Positions 1 to 11,026 are shown, counted from the first letter of the stretch. The stretch: 64,000 nt of DNA from Cephalotus follicularis (GCA_001972305.1 BDDD01001477.1:154796-218795); one strand, 5' to 3'. Numbers and translations: made by a program. The notes: generated from the sequence alone by a model not told the origin.

Positions 1-702
1 AAGAAAGAAGAAGAAGAACTGGGTTGGAAGTCATGAGCAAAAGCATGGATATTTATTCACGATTGAAACAAACGTGTCAAATAGAAATTATCTGAAACAA
101 ACAATCTCAAGGTGTAAAAAGCTTTTACAGGCCTATTTCAAATAAATTGAACACAAGGGAATTGGCTCAGCCAAAAGGATGAGAGGAGAGGGACAGAGCC
201 TATAAATCAGCCACCATGAAGATAACAGAGCATTAATTAATCAAATTTATAAAAAGGTAGAATTTCACACACCAATAGTTGATGCTGATGTCTCAGGAGG
301 TATTTTAGAAGCCAATCCAAACAATGTGGTAAAATATACTGCACAAATTACATTATCTGCAGCTAGTCCTGCTGCTAAAACTGATGGAGACAAGCCAAGA
401 GAATCAGCAATGGCAACATAATTGACAGCTGCACAATATTAAAAACAACTTCCTCAGGTACAACTTGGGAAAACCATGAGACCTATGTAAACATGTTTCA
501 CAGATGTAAATCAAAGTCTATGCACTAACTGGAACATTGATGTTAATATCCTTAAAAATCTCTAGTTTTATCTGTTATCTGGTTTTTTGAGGAACTCTGT
601 TTCCTATGCCTTTTTTTTTTGCGTTGTACCCTCTCTATTTTTGTAAGTGATTCCATTGTAAAGTTGTTTTAATCAATATATTTAACTTTTCAAAAAAAAA
701 AA
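1..702 (+). pseudogene. 3' end of a polyadenylated retrocopy (parent gene not recognised)
   Basis: The plus strand carries a coding-like stretch at about 259-420 that reads ...VVKYTAQITLSAASPAAK... and ends at a TAA after RESAMAT. An untranslated stretch of about 270 bases follows, and then 11 consecutive A at 692-702. A coding end, a 3' UTR and an A tract in that order is the layout of a reverse-transcribed mRNA. Frames upstream of 259 are broken by stops, so the copy looks dead. It lies on the plus strand, inside what should be intron 3 of the minus-strand DUF819 gene. I do not recognise the parent protein. It could instead be the true 3' end of a convergent gene if DUF819 is truncated here; the genomic A tract argues for the retrocopy. 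Confidence 0.45.
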
Positions 703-727
703 GTTGTAGAAATTGAATAACAGATAC

Positions 728-1341
728 CTCCACCAATATGCCTGCCCATGAGTGCAGCTGCTATTTTCCAACTATCTGGACCAAGTGATTGCATCGGCAC
801 CATCAGATATGCCAATACTGTTCCAACTGTAGTTGCAACTGTCACAAACCAAAAGCAATCAATTTTTGTTCTCTCCAAAAACTATCATTAAATAGAATAA
901 GCAAAATCAAAATCAGAGGCCCCTCACAATATAACTATATGTCTAAGGAAAGGAATGGTACATGCTCGCATTTCCTGAGCTGAGTTAATGATTAGTTTAC
1001 TCAATCGAATTGATTTGATGACTCCATAAATCAATAGGTGACACCATAAAACAAGCAGAAACTGACCTGACCCGATCAAGAAAGCCAAGAGAAGCTTCCC
1101 CGTGGATTGAATGACGCGACGCAGATCAGCTCTAAACAACAACAAGGGAACGGCCAATGGGAGCAGAAACTCCAAAACGATCGAATAAGCACGAGCCTCA
1201 CATGAAATAATCCCCGAATTACTAGCTGCAAGCCCCACCAAAGTGCTCACTAATGCACCAGTCAATGTGCTTCCAATCTTGGTCTTCTCTGACCTTCAAA
1301 TGCTAAATTATGCATTAAAAACCCTAATAATGTTGTCATCA

Positions 1342-1384
<43 letters not shown>

Positions 1385-1731
1385 CAGAGACCGAAAGCGC
1401 CTGTGACGAAGAGAGCAGTCCAGGTGCCCCATTGGTCGTTTGGAGAAATAAGAGAGAGATTCGAGCCGGATCTAACCGTTACGGATCGGGTCGAATTCGG
1501 GTTTCCGGGATAGATTATAGGAGAGAAAATTGTTTGGTTTCCGTTGCGGGTTGACGATGATGATGATGATGACGGCGACGACGACGATGATAATAATGAC
1601 AAGTTGTGAGGTGTCGTAATGTTTGTTGAAATTGCGTGATGATTTTGGCGGGAGAAGTGATTTGACCGTTGACAATCTGGCGCCGTAGAAGGAGAGCGGG
1701 TTAGGTGTAGAAATGCAAGCTTTGACGCCAT
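728..1731 (-). CDS. DUF819 family integral membrane protein, 5' part (exons 1-3)
   Basis: Exons on the minus strand are 1385-1731, 1067-1293 and 728-838. Splice phases agree: TG|G joins exons 1 and 2, G|TT joins 2 and 3, and each intron starts GT and ends AG. Exon 1 begins MASKLAFLHLTRS and is Ser/Thr-rich, plausibly an organelle transit peptide, ending with SPNDQWGTWTALFVTGAFGLW. Exons 2 and 3 give hydrophobic helices, including EFLLPLAVPLLLFRADLRRV and MVPMQSLGPDSWKIAAALMG, typical of plant DUF819 proteins. The family is a multi-pass membrane protein of unknown transport role. The rest, about half to two thirds of the protein, lies beyond the left edge. A long GA repeat sits directly after the exon 1 donor. 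I am sure of the family, not of function. Confidence 0.85.
1347..1381. repeat. (GA)n microsatellite in DUF819 intron 1
   Basis: About 17 GA dinucleotides abut the exon 1 splice donor (GTAC at 1381-1384, read on the minus strand). On the transcribed strand this is a (CT)n tract starting almost at the 5' splice site. Confidence 0.9.
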
Positions 1732-2661
1732 TGACTCTCAATCTACGGTCAACTCAATGCGAAACAAGTCAACTTTGAAAGTAGCACAGAGTTGCGTACA
1801 GTACGCAAAACGTACAATGATTCCAGGTTTTTTTTTTTTTTTTTTCATTGAATAAATAAAAGCCCATAACTTTCTTCATTGCTAAACTACCAGTTGTTGC
1901 AGGCCCAAGATTCGAGATATACAGCACTGCAGAATTAAGTTGCTTCTGCCTCGCCATTTAGCTGCCTTGAAAAATAAAAATCAAGGCTTGCTATCAAAAC
2001 TGAGTATATCGGTGCTGGTTCAATATTATATGATAGAAATGTTTGAATGAATCAACTTACATGATACAAATCCAACGTATAACAAACTCTGATTCAATAA
2101 CCTGCATTGTCTGCAGCAGAAAAGGCTGCACACAATGCCAGCAGAAGATTTGACGTCCAGTAATACAACTTATAGAAAAGTTACTGCAATGTAACAGAAA
2201 TTGGGGGTATAATACACATTCATCACAATTGAGTATTTCAATCATAATCAGCTCCATTATCTATGAAGAATAACAGTATCAAACTTCATCATATCAAGTC
2301 CATATCATGAACGCTAGAGATGATTTTCACAAGGTCTCAAATCTCTTTTTAGATTGGGAGAAGGAAAAAAGAACTAAGAAACGTTTATAACCTCTATTAT
2401 TACCCCCTTCTATATTTATCAGTACACAATAGAAATGTACAATTTATATGCTATTCCGCTATCCGACCCAAAATCGACAATTAGTTCCGAGTCAAGAAGG
2501 ATCAAAAACCCTCAACATTGATTAAAAGTAAATTACATTGCAGAAATGTGTCAAACCTCATTACCCTGAATGTAAGTACATTCATTTGATTCTAAAGATA
2601 TTTAAAAATTTCCTTCCGCTTGCCATCTCCATCTTTATCACCTCTTGCCAAATGAATATAG
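1732..2661. other. Spacer between RBM18-like gene and DUF819 gene
   Basis: Both flanking genes are on the minus strand. This stretch must therefore hold the 3' UTR of the RBM18-like gene (high end) and the promoter and 5' UTR of DUF819 (low end). I see no further coding exon; short minus-strand ORFs here show no family motif. Confidence 0.5.
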
Positions 2662-4293
2662 TCAAGAATTGTGACAGGAGTCACTATCAGCCAGCTTCTG
2701 CTTCTTTACACTAGCGCTCTCTTCTTCCAACGTTTTCAATTTGTTTTTTATCTTAGCTATTTTAGCATTGCGATTAATCTGTTCTGAACTCCTACCAGGA
2801 AGGCCAATTTTGTTAGCCTCCGCTATTGCCTTTGAGGAATTCTCTGCTGCTTCCTCCAAGAATTTCTCACTCGCAAGGCGAACAACCAAAGGGCGTCCAC
2901 AAGCTAGTCTCCCATGCATCTTCTCCTTGGCAAATTTAGCTTCCTGCATGCTCACTTTATATGTGGAAATCAGGAATAGGTTCAACAACAAGATGATAAT
3001 ATGCAAACAAACTTACCTCTTTGGTGCTAAACTGAATAAAAGCAAAACCTCGTGGTACTCCACGTTTTGGACCACGAGTATGCCACATGAAGTCCTCGGA
3101 CACAATCTTCCCGTAAGGAGAAAACATCTTAATCAATGAAGCCCTTGAAACAATCAAGATTACATTCCATAAGGAAAAAAGACGTAATTTTTAATATTCA
3201 CAGCCACTACGGCAAAGAAGAGCTATAAATAATATCCTACTTACTCAGTTATTCTTAGATCAAGGTTACCGATGTAAATCCTGCTTTCACACTTCTCATC
3301 AACAAAACTGTTCTGATCCTGCAGTTAGTCATAACACCCAATTCAAAGTTCTGATATGATATCAAATGGCAGGTCAAATGAGAATTCTTTTAATAACTGA
3401 ATCTCACTAGTCAGAAGAATAATACTTGGAGAAACTTCCCCCTACACATCAACATTTCATCAATCTATAATATATATTCTATAAATCTAACTATCGGATT
3501 TCAAGACTATTAATGTAGATCATGCATACCAAATTTAAAACATATGTAATATTTCTAACTATTACATATACCCACAATAATTTCAACCATTATATGAAGA
3601 TCTAAGAAAATTCATATAACGGTTAAATTATTGTGTATAAACTGAATATCTATAGATATCCAGTTGACTTTAAATTGCATAAATATTCTACATATATAGA
3701 TCCTGAAATTCAAAGTTTAGACTTATAAAATATAAATCATATACTAGTGGGTAGGGGGAGCTCTTTCATACCGGTGTGGAGGCAAGTATTGTTTTAGTTA
3801 GAATCAACAAACACTTAATGCATGCAGGCCGCAAGCACCAACCCAAAAAAAAAAAAAAAAAAGGAATCTCGACTAGTGATACACACAAACCCCTGATATG
3901 TTAAATATAAATTCATGAATTCCACAGCTATTCTTTGGAAAAAAAAGCGCAATCAGAAAGTTTGGTGTATAAATGGGTAAAAACTTTAGGAACATGTATA
4001 TTCAGCACCATTCTAGAAGTGAATAATGTGCAGCTAATGCAAAATCCAAACGCATATAAAAGACAACAATGACATATGATCCAGTAAATCTGTGACCAAA
4101 AGTAGCAGGCTGCAGAGCCACCGAAAATCAGTAGCCGAAGGGAATAAGCCATCTAAAGAACAGAAAGATGAATGAACATGAATGCCAGATTCTAAAGACG
4201 CATCATGCAATGGGGCATCAAGCATACCATGAGATCGCAAGATATAGAAATTCCACCCCGCGTTGATAAGAAAGCTTCTAGCTGCTGATGCAC
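2662..4293 (-). CDS. RBM18-like RNA-binding protein, single RRM, four coding exons
   Basis: Coding exons on the minus strand are 4228-4293, 3245-3318, 3017-3143 and 2662-2943. Lengths and phases fit exactly: 66 nt phase 0, 74 nt ending T GA|, 127 nt starting |G, and 282 nt including the stop. The exons encode VHQQLEAFLSTRGG..., then RNP2 RIYIGNLDLRITE, then RNP1 RGFAFIQF followed by STKE, then a charged C-terminal helix (KIAKIKNKLKTLEEESASVKK). The layout of one N-terminal RRM plus a short lysine-rich tail is that of the RBM18 family of RNA-binding proteins. Its precise RNA target is not known to me. The start is uncertain. Reading through into the preceding sequence gives an in-frame ATG at 4321-4323 (MILVNSIELQ), but a canonical AG acceptor at 4294-4295 suggests an upstream exon. 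No ATG occurs in the GC-richer stretch at 4441-4640, which may be 5' UTR. Confidence 0.8.
3435..3763. repeat. Degenerate foldback (MITE-like) element in RBM18-like intron
   Basis: The left end (CTTCCCCCTAC..., then TATATTCTATAAATCTAAC) is an imperfect inverted copy of the right end, which in reverse complement reads CTCCCCCTACC..., then TATATTTTATAAGTCTAAA. Smaller inverted pairs lie inside (ACCATTATATGAAG / TTCATATAACGGTT). There is no coding capacity. It resembles the repeat at 34713-34979 in sequence and layout. Confidence 0.5.
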
Positions 4294-4639
4294 CTGCAAT
4301 TCAATCGAATTTACAAGTATCATCGATAGCTATCTTCCTCCAAGCATACCAAACTATGTTAAAGCAGTTTATAAATAATTTATCTACAAAACCCTAGAAA
4401 TTCATATATATGTTAAACAGGACCAATAGTTGATGAGTACTACAAGAAAATATCTATCAAGGCTTCACTGTCGAGTCAACGATAATTGGTGAGGTCTCTG
4501 AATTAGAGGGAGTGAGTTCAAGACGATCCAAGCCCTCGAGAGAAGAACCGAGGTTTTCAAGGCAGGAGGTGGTTGTCACTTCTCGCCTTCTAGCTTCGAT
4601 TCGTCTCTAGGTTGACACAAGTAAAAGTAAAACAAATAC

Positions 4640-4910
4640 GGTCACGGCCGCAGGGGAAAAATATTATTATGTTTAATATATTGTAAAGTAGCCGCCCCGC
4701 CACCAGCACAGTTGATTTACTATTCCAAATACTATTCCAACAAACTCCTATAAATAGGAATGTAATGTTAAGAAGAAATTAAGAAATTCATAATAAGAAA
4801 TCTCTTATTCTCTCTCTTACTTTCTCTCTCAATTTCTCTAGTATAATTTTCTTTTGTGAGTTAATATTTCCAGAAGTTTATAACACGTTATCAGCACGAG
4901 ACTCTATCCA
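4640..4910 (+). mobile_element. Possible Ty1/copia LTR remnant
   Basis: The block holds a TATA box (CTATAAATAGG near 4749), a CT-rich leader and the phrase TATAACACGTTATCAGCACGAG at about 4880-4901. That phrase resembles the LTR end and primer region of some plant copia elements as I remember them. I find neither the other LTR nor a target duplication, so this could also be unrelated promoter sequence. Confidence 0.35.
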
Positions 4911-4941
4911 ACTGAGACTTGAGGTAATTTGAATTAGTCTT

Positions 4942-5002
4942 TCAAATATATGTATACATATATATACATATACATATATATACATATATATATATATAAT
5001 AA
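4942..5002. repeat. AT/ATAC-rich microsatellite
   Basis: Alternating TATACATA and (TA)n units. Confidence 0.85.
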
Positions 5003-5201
5003 CAAAGATTAATGGTTCCACCGATTGGACGCCATAGCGCCTATGTGTGGAAACCTATATTATATATATATATAAAGTTTCGCGTTTTCATATGAAAACG
5101 TATGTCTCTATTATTAATTTAACATATTAATTATATATGCTGATCACCATATACGTGGTGTGAAACATTATTATGATTTATTGTTCTTGGTGGAAAATTA
5201 G

Positions 5202-6163
5202 TCCTCAACAGTACCCGCGTGTAAGGGCTTGATTTGTTATTGGAAAACGCCCGAATCAGTCCGAGAAAGTGTGCTTGTTGGTTGATGATCCATGCACAAT
5301 TAAAAAACAAGGGTAGAAGGTCCAGGAGATTATTCTCCTGGGGACACTCCGACGCTCAAGTTAACTATTGTCCAAAGAGTATTAGGTTCTTTGAGAATAA
5401 AAATGGTTGACCTTTATTCTGACTGTTGAACTAGTATTTATAGTGCAAGGTGGTAACTGTCTGAGCGTGTATTTCGGAGTTGATGTGTGTCCTCTAAAGA
5501 AATGCCGAGGATCTCGGTCATTTTCCTTGACCTCCGCCAAATTTGGTGGTGCTTTCCCCATGTGATGTTTATCATATCTTATCTTTCCATACCTGTAGAG
5601 ATTGACTCCTGGAATATAGGCTAAATTTGAGGCATCATGTAGAAGAGGAGGAGGAGGAGGATGATGAGGATGAGAGAGGTTTTCTGATCTCCTATCCGCT
5701 TCAAGGTCTTCGACATCTGAAGTATTTTCAGGAGTTTGTGCTTGGGGCGCCGGATCCCCTGTCATACTGCCTAGGAGGAGGTCTCATCTGATACAACCAA
5801 AAAGGAGGTCCTCGGCACTGAAACCGTGGGGGATGTCTTCTGCCCTGTATCCAAGTAAGAGCTCCTCGGGAAGAGGAGGTCCTCGGCAGTGGTGCCGTGA
5901 GGGGCGTCCTCTGCCCAATATCCAAGTAAGAGCTCCTCAAGAAAAGGAGGTCCTCGGCACTGGTGCCGTGAGGGACATCCTTTGCTATGCAAGAGCTCCT
6001 TGGCTCTGATGTTAGGAGAGGGCCTCCTCACTTTCTTCTCAAATGTGTTTCACTAAGCTTCCTCTGACCGGTGTCTATGTGAGCTTCGTAACTCTTTGGA
6101 CATTTGGCTACGTCCATAGAGGACACTTGTTCTTCTTAATATAAACAGATTTTTTTCATATCA
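5202..6163 (-). repeat. LTR of copy A (left)
   Basis: Ends ...TTCATATCA next to the polypurine tract. The U3-type TATA box (TATAAATA on the minus strand) is near 5434-5441. An internal module of about 71 bp is present three times (starts near 5801, 5871 and 5942), each with GGAGGTCCTCGGCA, then GTGCCGTGAGGG or a variant, then GAGCTCCT. Confidence 0.75.
5801..6003. repeat. Three tandem modules of about 71 bp inside LTR A
   Basis: Successive units begin AAAGGAGGTCCTCGGCA, AAGAGGAGGTCCTCGGCA and GAAAAGGAGGTCCTCGGCA. They share CCAAGTAAGAGCTCCTC or a relic of it. The same triplication is in the right LTR (about 8161-8363). Confidence 0.75.
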
Positions 6164-6581
6164 TAAGCCCCCCTCTGGTCCTTCTTCTCTGACCATGATC
6201 GGAGGAGGAGGATCAGAGCTGGGAGTCGTGACTCGGGCTGAACTCCTCCAAAGAACTTTACATAAGCTTTTCCATGTGTGAACGAGCCGAGGTCTGGGGC
6301 TTTGCCTTTGATCATCCTCTGCCACAAAACTGAGTTTTCTTGAGCAGAGGAGGGAAACTGGCTTGAGGAGAATTGCATAGTTGGGCCCATCTCCGTTAAT
6401 GGACTTCGCACCATGGGCCCAACCCTAATGCCTTTAAGTAGCGTATCGAGCACGACTCATACGTGGCATAAATTGCGCGTTTCCCGTCTCTGTCTCTTCG
6501 TTTCCCGCGTATGATTTAACGGTTCGTTCCTCAACCATTAGATCCGTGTGATGTGGAGGGCTAGAATCCGAGGTTGGGGTC

Positions 6582-6588
6582 TATAAAA
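6582..6588 (+). promoter_or_regulatory. TATA box of the accessory gene in copy A
   Basis: TATAAAA in the context GGTCTATAAAAGAGG, about 210 bases before the accessory ATG at 6797. Copies B and C have TATAAAA at the equivalent place (38829 and 51080). Confidence 0.5.
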
Positions 6589-6796
6589 GAGGTCTTTTTG
6601 TTGCATAAAGACTCTTTGCTTTCTTGTTCTCCAATCTTCATCTTCTTACTAAGGGTTGCCCAGATTCACGGTGCTTTCCAAACTTTCTTGTTTCGCCATC
6701 CATCCATCAAGGTTATTGGTAAGTTTCAGTCGTCTTCTTGCTATTCTAAGTCGGTCTAGGGTTTCTTTAGCCTTTTCTTTCTGTTAGCCTAAGTTA

Positions 6797-7427
6797 ATGG
6801 CCAGTCAAGAGCAAACCAGTGGGTCTTCTTCTTCTTCTCCATTAGCGGTTGAACCCTTGGCCATGGTGGTTCCCACAGTCGAGAGACCACTTGGTCGCGA
6901 AGGGAGCCTGGGGGCTGCGGTGGGTGACCCTGTTGCTCCCACCGCCGAAGCTAACTCTCCTGCCTATGGGTATTGCTTCGAGGTGAGCGCTCTCTCACGC
7001 GAAGATGTGAAGGGACTTTCTGAGAAGTACAACTTCCCTCGTGGGTTGACGTATAGCCTTACTTCGGATCCTCGGATGGTCACCATGAGCAGAGAGGGTC
7101 TTTTTGTGATCTTCGAAGGGGCGTTCTCTCATGGCCTGAGGGTTCCAATACCCTCCTTCGCCATCTCGGTCTTGGAACATTTCCGTCTCCACCCTTCACT
7201 TCTTCAGCCTCAGTCTTGGAGCTTCATAATCGGCTTCCTCGTCAAATGCATCGAGTCAGAGGTGGACGTGATAGTGAATCTTTTTAAATAGTTCCACGTC
7301 CTCTCGGCCACGCCAAAGAAGAGTGGGTATTTTTTCAAGTCCCGTTCTGACGTAAAAAAGCTTCTTCTCAACCCTACCAAATCCATTAAAAAATGGAGGA
7401 TGAGGTATTTCTTGATAAAGGACTTTT
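6797..7427 (+). pseudogene. Antisense accessory ORF, copy A ('putative gypsy-type transposon' domain), broken
   Basis: Starts MASQEQTSGSSSSSP, followed by a low-complexity Ser/Pro head and the conserved core: SEKYNFPRGLTYSL, EGLFVIFEGAFSHGLRVP, HPSLLQPQSWSFIIGFLVKC. The reading frame stops at a TAG at 7289-7291, where copies B and C have a GAG codon, and is open again after it to KDF at about 7425. Beyond that point the sequence switches to an inverted piece of the same ORF (7429-7556). The core looks like the plant family Pfam calls 'Putative gypsy type transposon' (Transposase_28 in my memory), whose biochemical role is unknown. It lies on the strand opposite to the element's own transcript. 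Confidence 0.7.
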
Positions 7428-7428
7428 A

Positions 7429-7556
7429 TGAGCTCCCCCTCCCTCTGAGATGTCCTTCTCAGCTTCTTCCGAGTGAGATTCTTGGCCGAGGACCACGCTT
7501 AGCCCAGCATGGAGCAGACGATCCTCACGAACAGTGAAGTTCACCTCCTCTGGCTC
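7429..7556 (-). repeat. Inverted fragment of the accessory ORF in copy A
   Basis: Read on the minus strand this encodes LEPEEVNFTVREDRLLHAG and then LSVVLGQES, homologous to plus-strand LEPEDVNSTVTEDRLVQAG in copy C. In an intact element it would follow the KDF segment after about 130 further bases in the same direction. Here it is flipped and joined directly to the right LTR. Confidence 0.75.
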
Positions 7557-7561
7557 AAGGA

Positions 7562-8524
7562 TCCTCAACAGTACCCCGCGTGTAAGGGCTTGATTTGTTA
7601 TTAGAAAACGCTGGAATCGGTCCGAGAAAGTGTGCTTGCTGGTTGATGATCCCTGCACAATTAAAAGACAATGGTAGAAAGTCCAGGAGGTTGTTCTCCC
7701 GGGGACACTCCGACGCTTAAGTTAGCAGTTGTCCAGAGAGTATTAGGTTCTTTGAGAATAAAAATGACTGATCTTTGTTCTGACTGTTGAACTAGTATTT
7801 ATAGTGTAAGGTGGTAACTGTCTGAGCGTGTATTTCGGACTTGATGTGTATCCCCTAAGGAAATACCGAGGATCTCGGTCATTTCCCTTGATCTCTGCCA
7901 AATTTGGTGGTGCTTTCCCTATATGATGTTTATCATATATTATCTTTCCATACCTGTAGAGATTGACTCCTGGAATATAGGCTGAATTTGTGGCATCATG
8001 TAGAAGAGGAGGAGGAGGAGGAGGATGAGGATGAGAGAGGTCCTCTGATCTCCTATTTGCTTAAAGGTCTTCGACGTCTGAAGCATATTCAAGAGTTTGT
8101 GCTTGGGGCGCTGGATCCCCTGTCATACTGCCTAGGAGGAGGTCTCATCTGATACAACCGAAAAGGAGGTCCTCGGCACTGAAGCCGTGGGGGATGTCCT
8201 CTGCCCTGTATCCAAGTAAGAGCTCATCGGGAAGAGGAGGTCCTCGGCACTAGTGCCGTGAGGGGCGTACTCTGCCCAATATCCAAGTAAGAGCTCATCG
8301 GGAAAATGAGATCATTGGCACTGGTGCCGTGAGGGACGTCCTCTGCCATGCAAGAGCTCCTTGGCTCTGATGTTAGGAGAGGACCTCCTTACTTTCTTCT
8401 CAGATGTGCTTCACTAAGCTTCCTCTGACCGGTGTCTATGTGAGCTTCATAACTCTTTGGACATTTGGCTACGTTCACAGATGACACATATCCTTCTTAA
8501 TATAAACATATTTTTCCCATATCA
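7562..8524 (-). repeat. LTR of copy A (right)
   Basis: Same direction as the left LTR and the same features, including the three CCTCGG modules and TATAAATA near 7798. Ends ...CCCATATCA. Base differences from the left LTR are scattered throughout, so the insertion looks older than B, C or D. Confidence 0.75.
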
Positions 8525-8743
8525 ATATATAATATTGTATTCAACGATTTGATCTACGAAATACAAAATATGAATTAGTGAAATATAGAAGTGTACGAAG
8601 AGTTCGTTCCATACTAGTGTGCTACTAAGTATTCTCCCAAAAAAATATTGTTTTCAAAATAATAAAAATAATCAACCAATAAAAAAGATAATTAACAAGC
8701 TATTTTACAGTATTTATTAACAAAACCCATCAATTAATACTAA

Positions 8744-8775
8744 GGCTCCGTTTGTTTAGCGGAAAATATTTTCCT
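8744..8775 (+). repeat. Left TIR of Harbinger element
   Basis: Begins GGCTCCGTTTGTTTAG and pairs with 11975-12006. It contains GGAAAATATTTTCC, itself a perfect palindrome. Confidence 0.9.
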
Positions 8776-10255
8776 AGTTTTCCGGCGTTTGGTACACTTT
8801 AAAAAATAAGTCTCTGGAAAAATTTTTCTGGTCAATGGAAAATGTTTTCCCTAAAATAAAAGGGGAAAACATTTTCATTAGTATCTATTAGCCCATATCT
8901 GTTACCGATCCCTATCCCTAAACATCTCATATCCACTCTTTCACTCTCAACGCCAACGACGACTTCTCCTCTCCTTTTCTCTCACTCTCAACGGCGCACA
9001 CTCCAGCTCTCCTCTCTCACTCTCTCACTCCATTCGTATTCGGCATTTTCCATTCAGGTCTTGAAAGTAAGTTACACATTTCTCTGTTTCTTTTACTCTT
9101 TTCGTTATTTGTGTTTCCATTTTTTTTCTTCTTCTTGCTATATATGATGATTTTGATTTTGGGCTCCTATGAGAATATACTGATATGGGTCTCTGGACCT
9201 TTTGTTTTTGAGACTTGAAATTGGTGTCCTTTATTTGCTTTGCTTTGTTTTTTAAATGTTTATGTTGTTTTGTTATGCTCTTTTTTTTGTTGTTATTAAT
9301 GGGTATGATCTTTGATTATCATCAAGGAAGATAAAGAAGATGGGTTGTGGCTGTGGATCTTAATTTTTGGTTTAAATATTTACCTTATCATGTCTTTAAT
9401 GTTTCATAGATTGATGCCTAATACTTGAAATAGATTCTGTTAAAATGTCTTTTCGTCTATTTTTTTTGCCTTCCAAGTATTCAAGTAATTATCCTCTTGT
9501 GAATTGGTTGCTCTATCTGGAAATGTATCTGATGCAAGATTGTTTATCGTTGCTCTATCTGGTGTTCTAAGCAATTGGGTTTGGTCTGTATTACCAATTG
9601 GTAACTAGTGTATATGTAGTTGGTGAGTTTATTGCCTCAGGTTATACAAAGACATCTTTGCATAAGTTAACAGATTCCATGCCTACTAAAATGGAAGGAC
9701 TAGAAATTACTGGTGGGTTACATGAGCTCTGTAGAAATTACTAGTATATATGTAGTTGGTGGTTTGGTGGAGTCATTGGTTTCTTATATTCATATTTATA
9801 TTAACTTTTTAAAGGTTTGATACTTTTATATGTTGTGATGTTGGTTTGTATTCTTTGAGAAATTATCATTTGCTAAAATCACATCACATCACTTCACTTC
9901 TGATACAATCATATGTAATGTAAATGCATACAGAAGTTATGCTACAAATTCATAAATTCTGATATGGTTAGGATGCACTCGTTGTATATGATGTTTTCCA
10001 CTTTTTTCAGCAAGTAGATTTGATTGAATCCTCAATGCATTCACTTTTGTTATGGTGAAGTATGTTGACCATATTACTTGTAATCGTATTAGATTTGCCT
10101 TTTGATGCAAATTTCTCCAAGTTCTCCCACCTATAACGAGATCACTGAAGATGGGAATTTCATTAAGCATCCTTTCTCTTTGTTTTATATATTTTTGATT
10201 AGTCATCTTAATTAGACTGTTTGAAAGATTAATTTTTTTCTTGTCATATATGTAG
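8776..10255 (+). other. Harbinger 5' subterminal region and leader
   Basis: TC-rich sequence around 8935-9110 (CTCTCACTCTC runs) is followed by AT-rich sequence to the transposase ATG. There is no ORF of note. A GT at 9067 (AAGTAAGTTACAC) could be a 5' UTR intron donor. Confidence 0.45.
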
Positions 10256-11022
10256 ATGGATGATAAGAATCGTGCAACAATTTTGGGTGCAGCAGTATCT
10301 GTTCTTGCCGTGGGGCATTTAATTATGGAATATTATAAATTAAGAGCTAGAACTAGATCTATCAGTAGGATTAGTGATCATATACCAAGGCAACCGTATA
10401 TTGACCGAGCTTATTTGAGAGAAATGTATATGAACAGCCTCCTATGTAGAGGTGACATCCATTGCATAGATCAAATACGAATGAGGCCTGTTGCATTTTA
10501 TGAACTATGTAATATTCTTACTAGGTATAACCTAGTACGTCAGAGTAAAAATACGTCTATTAAGGAACAAGTGTTACTATTTCTTCATTGCCTAGGACAC
10601 AATGTCAGATTTCGAGTGTTGGCAGGAAGGTTTCATAGGTCATCTGAGACATGTCATCGATATTTTAGGATAGTGCTAAAAGCAGTGTTAAAGTTATATA
10701 AATATGTCGTTAGGTCACCAGATGATTCCACTCCTCAAGAAATAATGAATAGTCGAAGGTTTTACCCATACTTTAAGGTAAGTTATATAGTAAATTTACA
10801 TTTCTTATTGTAAATACTAATTATTTATAAGATCCATAATAATTATTTGATTAAAAATCAATAATAGGATTGTGTGGGGGCTATAGATGGAACACATGTT
10901 CGTGCATCCGTTCCCTCTGAAATTCAAGGAAGGTTTCGTGGTCGAAAAGGGGGAACAACGCAAAATGTGCTAGCTGCATTACCTTTCAAGTATTTATTTG
11001 TGATTTCTTCTTCCAGGTAAAT
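10256..11022 (+). pseudogene. PIF/Harbinger (HARBI1-like, DDE_4) transposase, C-terminally truncated
   Basis: Exon 1 (10256-10777) encodes the N-terminal helix-turn-helix part: MRPVAFYELCNILTRYNLV, then TSIKEQVLLFLHCLGHN, then HRSSETCHRYFRIVLKAV. A GTAAGT...AG intron (10778-10867) leads to exon 2, which reads DCVGAIDGTHVRASVP and then RGRKGGTTQNVLAA. GAIDGTH carries the first catalytic Asp of the DDE nuclease. The other two acidic residues and about half of the catalytic domain are missing: homology ends near 10990 and the sequence runs into the second ORF. This protein would cut and transfer the element, but this copy cannot do so. Confidence 0.8.
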
Positions 11023-11026
11023 TGAG

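Larger units (their letters stand above)
5202..8524 (-). mobile_element. Rearranged Tat-type Ty3/gypsy element, copy A
   Basis: Two same-direction LTR-like copies (5202-6163 and 7562-8524) flank a short interior. The interior holds the antisense accessory ORF but no gag or pol. The element direction is minus, by comparison with copies B and C, and the polypurine tract GAGGGGGGCTTA lies next to the left LTR (about 6164-6175). Both LTR copies start at TCCTCAACAG and lack the TGTTGATACAG terminus seen in the other copies, or have a strongly diverged one. I find no target duplication and no PBS. This is an older member of the LTR subfamily shared with 33454-34285 and 46011-46556. Confidence 0.75.

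Noticed and set aside
3928..4240. Minus-strand ORFs upstream of RBM18-like exon 2
   Set aside because: They overlap the good splice donor at 4222-4227 and have no homology; they are intronic.
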